Source of the DNA: Pterobdella sp. o SKG-2022
Taxonomy: Eukaryota > Annelida > Clitellata > Hirudinida > Piscicolidae
Assembly (NCBI GenBank): GCA_964035795.1
Contig: OZ038324.1
Location: forward strand, 4,646,680-4,710,679
Length of the DNA: 64,000 bases
Direction: 5' to 3'
Positions 31,930-47,121 of this stretch are shown here, piece by piece (position 1 is the stretch's first letter; the number at the start of each line of letters is the position of its first letter). The position numbers and the translations under genes were made by a program. Under the pieces are notes generated by a model. The model was not told the DNA's origin. It did no database searches and saw nothing but the letters and a program-made list of their open reading frames with translations.

Positions 31930-34216
31930 ATGGCGGCTGAGGTACTACCGGTTGTTCGGCGTAATCGGCCAGGAACAAAAGCAAATGTTAATATTTAGAA
32001 AAAAATTGAAGTTTTTTTGAATTTAAACAATAGCTACTTTCAGGATTGGTGTCAATGGCCGGATGAAAGTTTTGAAGATATGGAGAGTACATTAGCAGTT
32101 CAGCAAGTATAAATTTGAAAAAATTTAAATTATGTTCATTTTTCAGCAATAAGGAAATTTATTATAGCTTTCAGTTCAATATATATTAAATAATAAACAG
32201 TACATCCAACAAATGATAAAGAAGAACGTTTCTGATGTTGACGCCATTCTCACACCACCAGAAGGCCAAGATGAAGGTGTATGGAAATATGAGCATTTAA
32301 GGTGGAGTCATAAAAGTCTTAAACATTTCAAAAATCATCAATATTTTCAGGCAGTTTTGTATGGACTTGAACACTCTTGCTGTGAAGCTTCAGGTAATTT
32401 TCAAATACTATAAAATTATTTTCAACCATTAATTGAAAATTTCAATTAAAAATCATAAAACATGACCACACAGTTGGAATGCAACCCAGAAACTTGCATC
32501 AAAATGACTGCAACAGAGCAATGGATTTTCCTATGTGCTGCTCACAAAATCCCCAAAGAGGTTTCATTTATTACTATTACTCATTAATGTATTAATTAAC
32601 TCTAGTTATCAATATAAATATTATTCCTTTCAAAACTAACTCTACTATTTTTACTATCTCATTACTCTCCTATAATGATAATAAAAACCTAATAAAAATC
32701 TCTCACCAACCTACTAACTACACCATGTTCCAATAAAAAACCTTAATCTACATTAGTGTTCAGCCATAGATTACACAAGACACACCCTAGATGGAGCTGC
32801 ATGCCTCTTGAATAGCAACAAGTATTTCCCATCAAGGTCTGCTCATCACTAGTGGTATTAACCATTATGATAGTTTTGAGCTTATTGAAGTTGATAACAT
32901 TCAGCTGTTCTAATATGGGTGTTATAACCTTCATGTGTTGATGACTGGTAAAAGGAATATGTCTGGCCATTTTTTTTTTAATGGAGGTTAAATTGCATTT
33001 AAAATTTTGGTATCTAGTCAACACAAAATTAACAACAATATTCTCAGTACCAAGACCAAGGAAAATACTGGAAATAATGATAATAGCAACACTTAATATA
33101 ATAATAAAAAATGCAGGGTTAACATAAAGGAAGGCTCAATGACGAAGCTGGTGTCAGTGACCAGGAGAATATATCGCATTTTTTCACACACCTACTTCCA
33201 TCATAAAACCCTCTTTGATGCTTATGAGGTGAGGCTGGAGGAGGGGGAGGCTCAAATGAGATTTGAATGTAGCTTAATTGCTTTTGTTAGAATTGTTATC
33301 GTTATTAGTCTAGTGAGGCTAGTTACTATTATTAATTATTATTATTTTATCTTTTATTATTATTTTCGTTATTATTACTCTTTTTACTACTATTATTTTT
33401 TTCTTCTATTATTATTTCAATGAAATTATGAGATTCTGCAGATTATAAACAGTGAGGATGATATTTTTATTGTGCTGTTCACTGGTGTGAATATTAATTT
33501 TATTTCTAATAAATAAAGTTTTGAAGTTATTTTGGGGTGATATTTAATCTGGCTGAACTTAGTACAATTAGGATAATGCTGGATTTTAAAAATCTACCTA
33601 TTTACTCACATTTGTAATGAACTTTTTACTATGCAATATTACAATAATTAATTTTCAACAGTCTTCAACGTCAATTTATGGGGAAAATTTAGTACATTTA
33701 ATGAGCAAAAATAGCTAAAATTTTCGGTAAGTATAGATGCTAACGTATTATGGTAAGGCTATTTTTACCGACAATTTTAGCTATTTTTTCTCGATAAATG
33801 TACTAAATTTTCCCCATAAATTGACGTTGAAGACTGTTGATATTGCTTATAAGTACATTAAGATGTCTAAAAAGTAATAATTAATTTTATAATATAATTT
33901 ATTATAAATAAAATATAATTTTAAAAAATTATATTTTTAAAAAAATTATTTTTCGAAACTGTCGCTTTGAAATTTATGAGAGAAATAATAATGCCTAAAG
34001 ACGTCTCAGTTGTATATATGGCGCTGTATAAATAGACATTGTCATCTTCAATCAAAAACGCCACCACTCCGTGCACAGAATGAGACAGCCTTGTGTCGCA
34101 GGTTCACCACCTTCGTCATCAAGTACAATCTTATGACCAAGGAATACCTCAATGTGCCCATCCTTGAAGACCAGGAGGAGGCACCCATACCCCCTACAAC
34201 TACTTCTGATGCTTGA
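31930..34216 (+). CDS. MOB4: MOB4 / phocein, 226 aa, 8 exons
   Basis: Component of STRIPAK phosphatase-kinase complexes. Exons: 31930-31986, 32044-32106, 32201-32301, 32351-32393, 32474-32560, 32757-32836, 33117-33228, 34079-34216. Phases agree throughout and the total is 681 nt, 226 residues plus stop, almost the length of human MOB4. Conserved stretches: [90 protein letters not shown] and KYNLM. The zinc-site residues are present (ECNPETC and HTYFHH). In exon 6 the acceptor at 32756 rather than a later AG restores the reading frame. Confidence 0.97.
33657..33839. repeat. Foldback element with near-perfect 70-bp arms
   Basis: CAACAGTCTTCAACGTCAAT at the left mirrors ATTGACGTTGAAGACTGTTG at the right; the inner arms include GGGGAAAATTTAGTACATTT and AATAGCTAAAATTTTCGGTAA. 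The arms look less diverged than in the other copies. It lies in the last intron of MOB4. Confidence 0.85.
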
Positions 34217-35552
34217 TTTGTTTATGTGTGTGTTTGCTTATTTGGTTTTATGTGTGTATCTATGTTTTTCATGCTCTTTTTATGTATGTATGTATTTTTT
34301 ATCGGCACGTCTTTTATTTCCTGTATGTGTGTGTGTTTGTTTCTATTTTTCTCTATGCGTTTATTTTTTTAGGTTTTTATATCTTCACTTACATGTGTGT
34401 TCCTTTGTTATTTTTGTGCACGTTAGCCTGGTGTTTCAAAAGTCTTGTATGTATGATGCTTAGCAATTAAAACGACAGTAGATTGTTAATACAATTTAAT
34501 GTTTTCGACGTGAAAAATTTTTCTGTTGTAACATACCACAAATAACATTGAATTACCACGATATCAAAAAATTATTTTTCAAATTTATCACTAAATTGGA
34601 TAATATTGAAGGACGGTTTTGAAATGTTTTATGTAAAAAAGGTTAGCGTCTGTTGTGAATCTGTTGAAAGAATTTACCATTTGTCGTAGTTTCTCAATCG
34701 TAAGGCATAGATTAATATTTAATGTTTATTCTGATTTATTGAAAAAATTCTTTTAATCTATTTTATTGAATATTATTAAAACTCCGTTCTTTTCGTCAAA
34801 AATAAATCTTCAAGGTTTCACTGTAAAAAAAATGTTTGCAACTCACACTAATATAAAACAAACTTTGCATAAAACTATCTGAAATACCTATACTTAGATA
34901 AGAATTTCATTCTTTGAAGAATCATCTCAACATTATAACATCTGGAAACTTAACAAATGCTCGGAATTGATTGGTGACTTATTTAAAATGTAATTAATTA
35001 GCAAACGTAGGTGAAATATTACTAGAGCATTTGTCAAAATATATTACTCAGCTAGTGTTTTTGATGAATGTCTGCCTTGAATCTTTTTTGAGTATGGTGA
35101 GGTTTATTTTATCATCAACTGCATCATTGGATTTGCAGGTGTCACCTTTGATATGTGCAAGACCGTTTGACATAAAATGAAAAAAAAAATCACTTTAGCA
35201 TATGTCGTAATGAAATAATGTTAACAAAACACACGTAGAAACGACGTTTGAAAACGCAATGAGGTTTGGTTTGATCAAAAAACTAACGGCCCATCAAAGC
35301 TTGTGAATAGGAACTTTCTTTTTGAAATAAGTAATTCCCATGTTGAAACAAATAGCCAACTTAACTCAAACGACTCAAAATAGCAAAGAAATAATTTTTC
35401 AATATTAGAGTAGGAACAAAATTTATGGCGGGATGTGTGCCAAGAGATAAGCTTCATGTTTTGTAATTAAATGGAGTAACAAAAAGTATAAAAATAAAAC
35501 CTCCAAAAAAAATATTTCAAAACTTTTCATGAATGTACCAATGGTGGCTGGG
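34217..35552. other. Convergent 3' region between MOB4 and the turtle-like gene
   Basis: Holds the presumed MOB4 3' UTR (TG-rich; ATTAAA at about 34466) and AT-rich DNA. No further exon was recognised. Confidence 0.45.
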
Positions 35553-38500
35553 TTATATGGAAGTCTCTTTGATATGGTTGCTTCTTTTCATCGAACCAAT
35601 GTCGTTGTGTTCCAGGAGTTGTCCAGGCTCCTCAGACTCCATTGGGTAGTCTGAAAGTTACGAAAACTTCGTCAAAATCATTTCTTGTAAAGGTAAGATT
35701 TTTTTACAAAAAGCTTTTTAAAATTTTGTGAATAAATATCTTGTGTTTGTTTCTCACACAACTTTGAAGTTTACTCAGTTTGAAATCGATTGTGGCTGGG
35801 TGGTTATAAAAGCAAATTAGAATAGATAATAGTTGCTTTGTGTTGTAATCATGTTGTAGATGAGTCGTGGTACTATCAACTTAACATAAATTTTTATCAA
35901 ATTGAATATTCAAATGAAAAAAATTTTCGGAGTTTATTCAAGTCCACGAGGATTTTTGTAAGATGAACTTACACTATCAAGTGGAGGTGCAAATGTTTAA
36001 AGCTCAAATAAAATTGAATTCAAATAACACAAAATTGATGAAAAAGAGATTTTTTAAATTTTTCATTGAAATATGAAACTTTTTTTGAGTTCAGTTTGCA
36101 ATTTCAACAAATATAATATAAATAGATATATTATCAATAAATACAATATCGATAAATATAGTAATATCAATAGATATAATAATAAGGAATATGATAAGAG
36201 AGAAGTCTAAAAGTGTTGATAGATTTTGTATGTCATTTATGAATATATAGATTACAAATGTTTTTCATTCATTTCTGTAACTCAATATGAAATATATTTT
36301 CTACATTTGCCTACATCATAATAAATATGATTAATATTCATTTTTAAAAAGTTATATTTCTTATTTTTTTATTTTTTAAAAATTATCATATTAGTACTAT
36401 TTTCAAACAAAAAATCAAATTTGATTAACTTTAAATAAATTTTTTAGAAACAAAAGTTAGATTTTTCAATAGTTATATCTTTATCGTAATATGTTAGCAT
36501 AATTACTATACACCATAATATAAGACACTGTATCAAAAGTAACATTTATAAATAAGACCATTTAAGTTGTATTGTTTCCTTTATACAATAAATGGAAAAA
36601 ATTTTTTCTTTTTTTTTTTTGTTTTTAAAGTTAGTTACTTTTTAATTATTTTTTTCTGAATTGTTTATATAAATATTTGCAACTTGAATTGGATTCTTAA
36701 CTGTTACTATGTCTTCCAAAATTTGTTTAAGCTTTGAATATCTTGTGAGAATTTCTAAATAAAACAACAAAAAAAAATGAAATTAAAAAGAAAAAAAGTA
36801 TTTTTATTGAAAAATAACTATTTGTTAATTGAGAAATCTCAAAAAACTGAAAATTTAAAACATAAATCACCATGGGAGGCAGAAAATTGAAAAAAAATCC
36901 GCAATTAAAGATTGCCTGAGTTACTATTAAAAATAGTAAAAAGCTTTGATAAATTATGGCACAAAGGCAGATTTTAGGAGGGCGAACGGTGGAGCTGCCT
37001 TAATACTTGGTTGGTTTTGATAGAGTGATCGTTTATAAAATTAGCGTTTATTTCCAGTCAGCATTGCGGTGATTGATTGTTTTTTCAAGTTGAAATTTTA
37101 ATTTTTTAAAAATTAGTTTTTTTGTTTGTTGGTTTTTTGGATTGCTCTTAAAAACACTAAAAAATCAATTAATTTTCCAATTAAATAGAGTTGTTTTAAA
37201 CCATTTCGACTCATAATTTCCAATACATTAATAAATTTGAACTTAATAGGCTCTCAACCACAAAATTCTAAACATAAAAGTGTGTCACCATGACATTTCT
37301 TAATGTACTTTGAATTGATGAACGCCATCCTTCCTCCAATATCCTCCACGCATTGGTAACATTTCTCAACGCGCTTGCCTCAATTTACATGTTTTGTATA
37401 ACATCTTATTCTCTTATTTATTCAAACCACACACTCTTTCCTAAGTGTTATAGTAATTTATAAGCTTTTATACGGGTTCATACCACGATATCAAGGAGTT
37501 TAATGTATTTTGAGTTTTTTTTTGTAGTATAAAGTTCATTTTATGTCTCTTTGCTACCACAAACTACATCCCAACTCATAAATATTAGTCATTCGACTTT
37601 CATTTGTAAAAATGAAAAAATCGTTAAAACCAATTTTCATAAAGTTAATTATTCTGCATTATAAAACTAACGCAGCAACAATTTTTGTAAAACAACTCAT
37701 TAATTTTCATATATAAAAAAGCATCTAAATACGTGGTAGTTATAAGTCTTGTAAAAGCTACAGCTCTTGTCTTATAAATCCACTAGCACCTACAACTAGA
37801 ATCATACAAAAGTGTATAAAAAGCCGCAGATGACACTACAAACACAACTATCATTCCTAGCCGGCTTATGTCCAAACAACTCGTGCTTTTATGCAATAAG
37901 CTCAATCTAATAAAAAAATTTAAATTTACATTTATCTTGTTTATTGAAAATTTTGATTAAATTCATACCGTTATTTTTGTTATTTTATAAAAAGGTGCAC
38001 TTTTCAATTATTTTTTTAATTAAAAAACCAAATAAATTTATAAATTATTATCCAAAATCAAATTGAATTAAAATGATTCTTTTCTCACTCCTCGTGTCAT
38101 TGTCTTGCATTGAACTGAACTGACGTGCGTTATGTTATGTTCACATTACATATCCCAAACCTTTAACGATGCGGTGAGTTTTCCAGACTTGCATGCATTT
38201 GTAGAGCACCACTACGATCACTGCACTCAGCACCACCAGACTCAAACCACCCACCAACACTCTCGAACTTTCTTCCTCATTTTTGTCAGGTAGTGGATCT
38301 AAAAGATTCACACGGTGGTTTTAAAAATAGACTTTTGAAGGTTATTTATTATTAATTTTTAAGCAAGCTTTATTCATAAACTGACCATCAGCGTCAACAA
38401 TGACCGTTTCACTGGGGTCTCCTTCAAAGAGTCTTTGAGAGGAAGTAGAATGACCGGAAATACGTGATAAGCCAGATGAAGATTTCAAATTGAAGTGAGA

Positions 38501-41500
38501 AAACTCAAAAGTTGGAGCGGAAGAAGATAAAGCGGAAGTGACGACGAACATGGGGACGACCCGGAAGTGGTACTTGACCCCTCTGGAAGGGTTGGTCCAG
38601 TTGAAGTGGCGTTGTGACGAAGGCACATCAGAGATGGTGACCCAGTGTTTGCTCAGTGTTTTGTACTGCACTGCGTAACATTGACCCACTACCACGAACG
38701 GTTGCTCGGTGGGGTGGGGTTGGTGGGGAAGAGGTGGGTAGTGAGACGTACCTCTTGATAGATAAGATGGCGTCTGGAAGCGAGACGATTTGGATTTTTG
38801 TGGATTGGTGGAAGCAAGAAGGGTTTCGTGGTGAGGGGTTTTATGGTGGGATGGATTAAGGGGGTTGTGTGAGAAAGGGTGTGTGTGAGATGGAGGTTTG
38901 AATGAAGATTCACGCGGAGATGAATTTAAAGAAGAAAATTTATCTTTAGAATAATTATAGTTTCCAAAGTTTTTATTGTGATTGCTTGGAATTATATGAA
39001 AATAATTGTCATAATAAGAATTGGAAATGTTATTGGAATTTTGCAGATTGTGACGTGAAAAACTAAACGTGTTATTGAAGCCTTCGTTGTGAGCTAAGAA
39101 ACGATGCCTTAATTTCAAATTCCCATCAAATATTGTTTTATTTGTGTTCGGTTTTGTCAACAATTTTCTCTTCTTTCTTTTTTTTTGTTTTTTCTTTTTT
39201 TGGTACGCCTGTAAAATGGGTATTTTTGAAAATCTTGGAATAGGATTTCCTAAATAGTTCACACTGAAATCTTAGTTGAGTCTATTTTGAAACGAGATTA
39301 TTTTTTTATTAAAAGTGAACTTCATTTTAGATGTTATTAGTATATATAAAAAAAATTTGATTCAGATGTGAACACTTTACAAATAAAATTGCTTGGTAAC
39401 AAAATTACCAGCATAAAATTATTCAAAAATTCAAATTATTTTCATAAAATATATAAAAAATTTATTGGAAATTTACTGAAGATAATTGATCAATTTTTGA
39501 GTGACAAAATCAACTGAATATTTCAAAGGAATAGACAAAATCTCAGACCATGCACCCACCGCAAGCAACAAAAAAACTAGAAAATAAAAAAACGATGATT
39601 TCCACTAAAGCTCTGCAAATTCTTCAAAAAATTTTTTGAAAAGTTGATATTCCAAATTGGTTCATAATTAATGGATTAATTTTTACTTTTATCAATTAAA
39701 AATGAGTTTATTTTATTTAAAATTCACTCTAAAGTTTCAAACGACTACATGCATGAAGCAAGTGACTTGCTTGTGTGCAAGAGGGTTTTGATACTCAATT
39801 GGCATAGGAATGATTGGTTCATAAAATAAAATTCGAATCAATATTTATTTCAAAGTTAATGCTTTTTTATTTTAATAATAAATTTAAAAATCTTTAATTA
39901 ATATTAAATGAATAAATATATTTATATTTATTTTAGTTTAAATTGGAAAGTATTTCTACTTTTGATGTCGTTTGGAAACTCATGGTGGCATTGAAAATTG
40001 AAAAGTTTTGCTTTAATACAAGTTCACAGTTCTCATTATAACAGAACTCATATACAACACAGCATATTATACACATATTATTCCAAACATAACAATCAAC
40101 ATTAATTACCTATGAACTTGGTCAGTATAAGTTAAAATTGTATTTCTAATTATAATTAATAATTCAACTTTTGCATACTGAACCTTCATTCTATTTCCCA
40201 AAAATAACCAAATTATTTAACCTGATTCTTCTTCAAGTGTTTTGTGCGATGAAAAGAAGCTTTTTCATTGAAATTTCTCGTACCATCTCCCTCAACGGCA
40301 TTTTGGACATGCAAATTGCCCTCAAACGAGGTTTCACCATTTGAAATCACATTCAAATGACTATCTTTTTCTGCGGCTGATGTGTTGTTGAAAATCGGAG
40401 TGTGCATACAAAAGCCCACCTTTCTCGTCTCTGTGAATGGTTGGTGTTAATTATTTCACGTTGGGATATACACAAATACATTACTAGGTTTTATATTAGA
40501 GATTTTTGATCATTATACGGCATAATGAATGAGAGTATAATTTGGTTAATATAAACAGATACGTGGCGGTTATGTTGGACTGTAACATGCTAATTAAAGT
40601 TGAAAGCTATTTGGGCACGAAGCTATCCGATATTCAGTTTCTAAGAAATGTTCAAAATGGAATCTACTTATAAATTGAGGGAAAATAAAGGAAATAAAAT
40701 AACGAGATGAAATTTGTTATAATAAAAATTAATATAAATATAAAGATTTAATGATGAAAAAATTTATGTAAAAAAAATCATTTTTAATGGTAAAAATTGA
40801 TAAAACGATGAAGATACGTTGCTGAAGGACAGGGACGGGTCTGAGGAAAAAACTACCGACTTGCCAGCCGATATGAATACTGCCGTCGCCAGTCCTCTTT
40901 ATCGTCACGTTGTCGGGTTTAGCAGTTATCACTGCAGATCGAATAGAAGTTTTAAAATCAGTGTTTTTTAGTTTTTAATATAAGATCTCTTTGGTTTCAA
41001 AATTTTGTTTCAACATTACCAACATAGAGAATTTTACTATAAGATATTTAAAATTGAATTTTTTGATTATGATTTATTGATGATTCATTTCCTCCGTCGT
41101 GAATTCTATCAAATGAGATTTGAAATACATGGCTTTTGAAATAAAATGGCGAGATTGTTGCTTTTCAAACAGTTTGAACAATTTCAATCTTATATTGAAA
41201 CTGATTTTGTTAAAAACCTTAAAATCAGTAACGTCAGCTAAAAATTCTAAAAAACTCTATTTTTACGCTGTCAACTAAAATTACAGTATTCAATATTTTA
41301 AAATTTAAAAGCAAATTTTTTGGCTTTAAACCCTTCGCCATTATTCAAATATTTCTTTCCAAAATGCGTAGTCAAACGTGTCTCCCTGTGAAATTAATGT
41401 GCTTCCATATAAAAAGAATCCTCTGCCGCTTTGTTATTTAATCCACTTTTTTATGATCATAAAAGATATAACTCGAATCTACTTTTAAAAACTCACGTGG

Positions 41501-44500
41501 GAATGTGACGTCACTGGAAAATGGTTTTTGCATCAACCATTCTGGTGGTTATGAAGTTTATATTTGGAAAGCTCATCAACTATTAAAACTTCAAAAGGCT
41601 ATAACTCAAGATTGAAACCACTATTCAATTCCAAGTGACAAAACAATGCAGCTATTAAATAACTAAAAATGAACTGACCCCCAGTCTTGATGGTGATGCG
41701 ATCAGTGAACATCTCAAAAGGCATCCTCCCACGGGCCATCAGCATCAACTCCATCAGTGGCGGTGCATCGATGCTGTGAATGGCGCTGGAGAAGGGAGAG
41801 GAGTATACCTGGTTGGGGCAAGAGAAGTTGAAAGGAAGTGCGATGGTTTGCCAGTTTTTATTCGACTTGAAGGAAGCTTCTCTGTACCTGATTTCCAATC
41901 ATTATTTATAAGCGGTAGGTTTTGCAGTTTATGACGTATAAAAAGATTGCCGGAAATATTTTAAAAATAGATAGCATTTTGATAGCGTTTACAATGAGTA
42001 ATGACTTACCATAGCACGTAATGTATCTCAGCGGCTGCATCGAAGGCTGGCAGCCAAGATAAAATCAAAGTTTGTCCAATGGAGAACGCAGTGAAATTGG
42101 TAGGTGGGTGGGGCGTGTGAACTTGAAGAGATAAATTAATAGATTGCAAAATAAATCTTTGAGAACAGTGAATGCACAGGGTTTAATCAATTCACATAAA
42201 AAACATCCGAAAAAATAAATAAGATACAATCAAAACCATAAAATAATATCATACATTAATGGAAACAGTCGTTTGCTAATGAATTATGTAGGATTGGAAT
42301 TATTGAAAATTGAAATTTAGAAACAGGTGTATATTGAGAATTTCTCATGTTTGAGTTATATTTTATAAAATTATATGAAAATATAATTCAAATAGAATAT
42401 AAATGAAATAAATATGAAGAGTACATATATAATAATATTATATAATATACAAATTTAATATATAACATTGTCCCTAAGGTACACAATACATTTCAACCAC
42501 GATTACGATTATTGTGGTGTGAACTTCAAAAGTGGTCATATTACTATTAAAAAATATATATTTATTCATTATAACAATAAGTTATACAATAATAATACAT
42601 ACCACATTATTTGTTTAAAATTATAAAACGAAAAAAATATGGAAAATAATTTCAGAAATAACCTATTCAGTAATAATTATGAAACAAACACTTCTATGAG
42701 AATAAATATGCGATAAGAATATATACAAAACATTAAAACAGCAGAAATGTTTCTAGAAATAGTATATACAACAATAATATACAAAGATTGAAACATGGGC
42801 AATAATAATAGCAAAAAAAAGGATAACAACAAAAGCAACAAAAAATAACACTTGACAACAACAACATTGAAAAATAAACAACACCATCAAAATTTAATAA
42901 CAACATTTAACAACAACAAAATTTAACAAAAACAACAACAACAACAACAAAATCATCAAACCTTCAATAAGCACCAAGGAGGCACTGATGATGGTGGCGA
43001 CAGGGCTGGAGGCTGCACACTCGTACACCCCTTCATCATCCAGTCCCAGATTTGAGAGGCTCAAGTTCCCACCATTCAAATTTACTCTTTGTGTGCTTAC
43101 AAGCTGTTTCCCTGCCTGTGAGGTTCGGTTGTGTTGTGGAGTTTGTGTGGGAGTGTGCAGAAGTGGCTTGTGGAACTGAAGGCGCCACTGGCATTCTTTG
43201 TTTAGACGACCTATTGCCCACATGAGATATGTTTTGTGAAATAATTTGAAAAAATATTTTGAAATGTACAGTTTTTTGTTGAAAATTTGTATAAAAAATA
43301 TTATAAAGTAGAATGAAATTTGTTATATAAAAAACCATTTTAAACGACTCCCATGACAAACATCCATCTAACACCACCAGCATTAACACCACTAAACATC
43401 ACTAATCAACTGCTTGGTTCTGGGCATGACGTTAAAAGGCACCTGTCCAAGGCATGACATTTACATGCACCTACTTAACGTCCTAGTGCTTGGACCTGCT
43501 AGCTGGTGGGGCTGCTACCTTTTCAGGGTAAAAAATTAAACAATGTTTTTTCTTTCCAGGAAATTCTTTAGGCTCACTAACTTTAGCTAGTCAAGATAAT
43601 TTTTGAAGAACTCAACACAGACTTTTTCTTCAATATTCTCTAATCAGGGTAGGTTTCTAGAACAAGTTCTTTATATGCAAAGAAAACATTCTTGAACGAA
43701 TACTAACAGCCTGATGATGAAAATAGAGTATGTTTCTAACCCACACGGAGAAGCATGGTAGTATAATAAAATCAACTGCTTTTGAGATCCCCCATCTCTC
43801 AATCAATAACTCCCACTTCTAACAACCCTTAGTACCTTTCTCCATGAGATCTCAGGCACGGGTTGTCCAGAAGCCATGCAAGGAATGCTGAGGTGCTGCG
43901 TCAGTTGAGCCTGGTAGATGGAGGAAGGCCGCAGCACGAATGCTGGAAGTTCTGATGGGATGTGGTGGGGTTCCACTTCAAACTGTATGCTATAAAATTG
44001 GATTCTGATATATCGTTTTGTAAATTTAAAGCCCTCGCTCTAAGCTTACTGTAGCAAAAACACATTGTAGAACAGATGCTGATTTTTGACCCAATACGTA
44101 ACTTTAGATAATTCAACTAATGCTTTATTATTTGAGCTATACGGGCTAACGAATCTCCCAATAACAAATTTATTTTTTCGGTTAAAAAAAGTTGTTATTC
44201 TGTAAACAATAGCTATTCATGACTGAAAAATACTAACCTCTGACAAACACTCGAACTTTTGGAGATTTTCTGCTTTGCCCAGATGAAGAGTGCACAGTAC
44301 AGCTGTACATTCCTTTTGTCATTCACCATTCATCCATTATTTAATAAGCATTTGAATTTATTAAATTTGTTTGAGCTACTATTTAAACTCATTTGATTGT
44401 ATGTGAAATATATATAGATTAAGTTATTAGAACCTTCACATACCTTCGTTCTGCTTAGATGCGTTTTTGATGATCAAGAAGGTGCCATTGACATAATAAT

Positions 44501-47059
44501 TACTATCGGCATTAGAATATTTGTAGTTGTATTTATTTTTGTCACTATAAACTTTTTCCATGTGTTCATCAAAAGCGGTTTTATAGCCGACCATGTTTCC
44601 ATAAGTACTTTGTCTATTATGCCTCTTGTAATCGATGCCTGCGATGCGGTTGTTTCCATTTGTAATGTTGTAATTTCTTTTTTGAGTGTATTGATCTGCG
44701 TCATAAAAGTTATTCTTAGAGTCATTGCGATCATAATTGGAGTTGTGAAAACCATCTTGGAGTTGTTGGTAATGGTCTTCATGGTAATAAGGATTAGTTT
44801 CGATTTTCTGGTCATTATGGAACCAGACAATAGCACCAATTGGAGGGTTAGATTGAGTAGGGCAGTTAATGGTGGAGATAAGGTGGAGGGGAAGGTACAG
44901 CTTGGGAGGCATGTGGAGAATTGTGGGGGGGTCTGCAAATGGGTCAGTGAGGTGGTGGAGATATGGTGAGATGGTGGAGATATGGTGAGGTGGTGAATGT
45001 GTTATAAGGGGCTGGATGTGGATTTGATTGAAGTTTCAGAAAAAAACTAATTTGATTTTTAAATAAGCATTTTTATTTCTGAATCGAAAAATTTTTAAAA
45101 TGAATTGATGCAAAAAGCTTAAATAGTTGAGAATTTAATCAAAAAATAAAAATTTTTTCACGGTGTTTTTGAAAAGTTATTCAAGTGTATGAATAAGTTA
45201 GAAACAATATTCCTTGAAGTTTTTTGAGAAAATGTTGTATGTATAAGGATTTCTCTAACGGGTTTTGGAAAAAGATTTTTCGAAACTAACTTTATAATCT
45301 TGAGTTAAATAAAATTTTTAAGCTTGAAAAGATTTTAGAAGAATGCAAGAAAACTTTGTCTTAGAAGTTTTGCAAAAATGCCACAAGTGAAAAATGAAGA
45401 AACTTCAATTTTTAGGTCACGCTAATCTGTTAGTATTCCAGCAATATAAGCAAAAATTCACTCAAAGTTTCCAAGTTAATTAAATAAAAACATACCTTTT
45501 AAGAACTAATTTTAAAAAAAGATTATTGTTTTAAAATCTTTTTTTTTTGAAAAATAATAAAAAAAGTAATGTATATAGAAAAATAGAAAAACTATCGATA
45601 AAAATATATTTAGAAATGCAGAAAAGTTGAATAATGGAAGGAAATTGGTAAATATATTGGCTTCAGCCATCAACCTACGTGTGACGTTGACAAAAATTTT
45701 CACAGCTTCATAACTACCAACAATGTTTTCGTTCATTTCCAACTTTTTGTTCCAACCATTTATTGTCAAATCTTCATCAAGTCTGTAGATTTCATTAGGA
45801 TTTAATGTGTTTTTAGACGCAGAGTTGTGCCAACGTTTGTTCTCTTTCGCAACCACCCCTCCTACCACCATACAGCGATACCACCCCATATCTTCTCTTG
45901 AAACTTTCCTTATCAACAAGTCTCCATTAGATGAGTTTATCTGAAACATTTTGAACGTATTTTTAGTGTTTTCAACATTGGCTGTCTGTGGAGGTGTTGT
46001 TAATGAACTTGCAATTAAGTCGGTGTGTTTAATTTGTTTTTCAATCAAAATTTTAAGAAATAAATTTTAGTTACAATTGCTCGAGAAAATAGCTTTGGAA
46101 AAGTTTCAATATCTCCTCCTCCTTTCAACCATCTGCGTATTTAGACAAAATATCAAAAAAAAATCATTTTTGAGAATTCCAATTTTAAGATCAAAAGAAC
46201 TCTATAGAAAAGATTGAAAATGTTCTTTGATGTCTGCATTTGTGCCCAAAACGGAAAAAACGATGATAAAATATGAATAATAATGCCAGTACGAATAAGG
46301 GCTTTTAAATGAAAAAACTATTATCAAAAATTCAATTGCTCATTAGTCGTGCCATATGCTATTTAAGCAGCGTTCACGAATTCTCGTTATGTCTCTCACA
46401 TTTATCTACCTATTTATCTATCTACCTAACTTACTATCGACCTATTTATTTATCTACTATCGATTTAACTAGCTAGATAGCTATCTATCTATGAAACTAG
46501 CTACATATTTCTGAAAAGCCATCTATCTCTCTATACACCAATCTACCATCTATCTATCTTCGTATCTCTGTATCTACTTATCTATCACCTTTCTATCCGC
46601 ATATTTATTCTCCATCCACCCTTCACCTGAAGGACACTGAAGGAGCTTCAACACGATTTTGACCACACCTCAACAACACCTTCTCTCCCTCCTCCACCGT
46701 CATATTCACCGCAGCATCTTTCACTGCAGCACCTTGGCAACCAATTAATTATGTGTTAACATGCGGGATTTATAAGGAAGCTGGCTATTAGATTATCTTT
46801 GGGGTGGATAATTTTCTCTTAAAGAAACTTTCAAAAAACTTGATCGCAAGCAGTGAATCTAAAAGAAAAGACAGCTATAAATTTCAAAATTTCACTTCAA
46901 AATGCCAAAATTTCTCGCGGTAGATTATTCAACTCAAAAATCTAATTAGGAAGTGACAAAACAGTTAGAGCTCGAGCAAGGGTAATATTTCTCAAATCCT
47001 TAATACACCCATTGGACTGTAAAAGCTGAATATAAACTATATCATTTTAATTTTAGCGG

Positions 47060-47121
<62 letters not shown>

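Noticed and set aside
34152..34470. Cys/Phe/Tyr-rich frames after the MOB4 stop
   Set aside because: They read a TG- and TTT-rich 3' UTR; the MOB4 frame ends cleanly at 34216.
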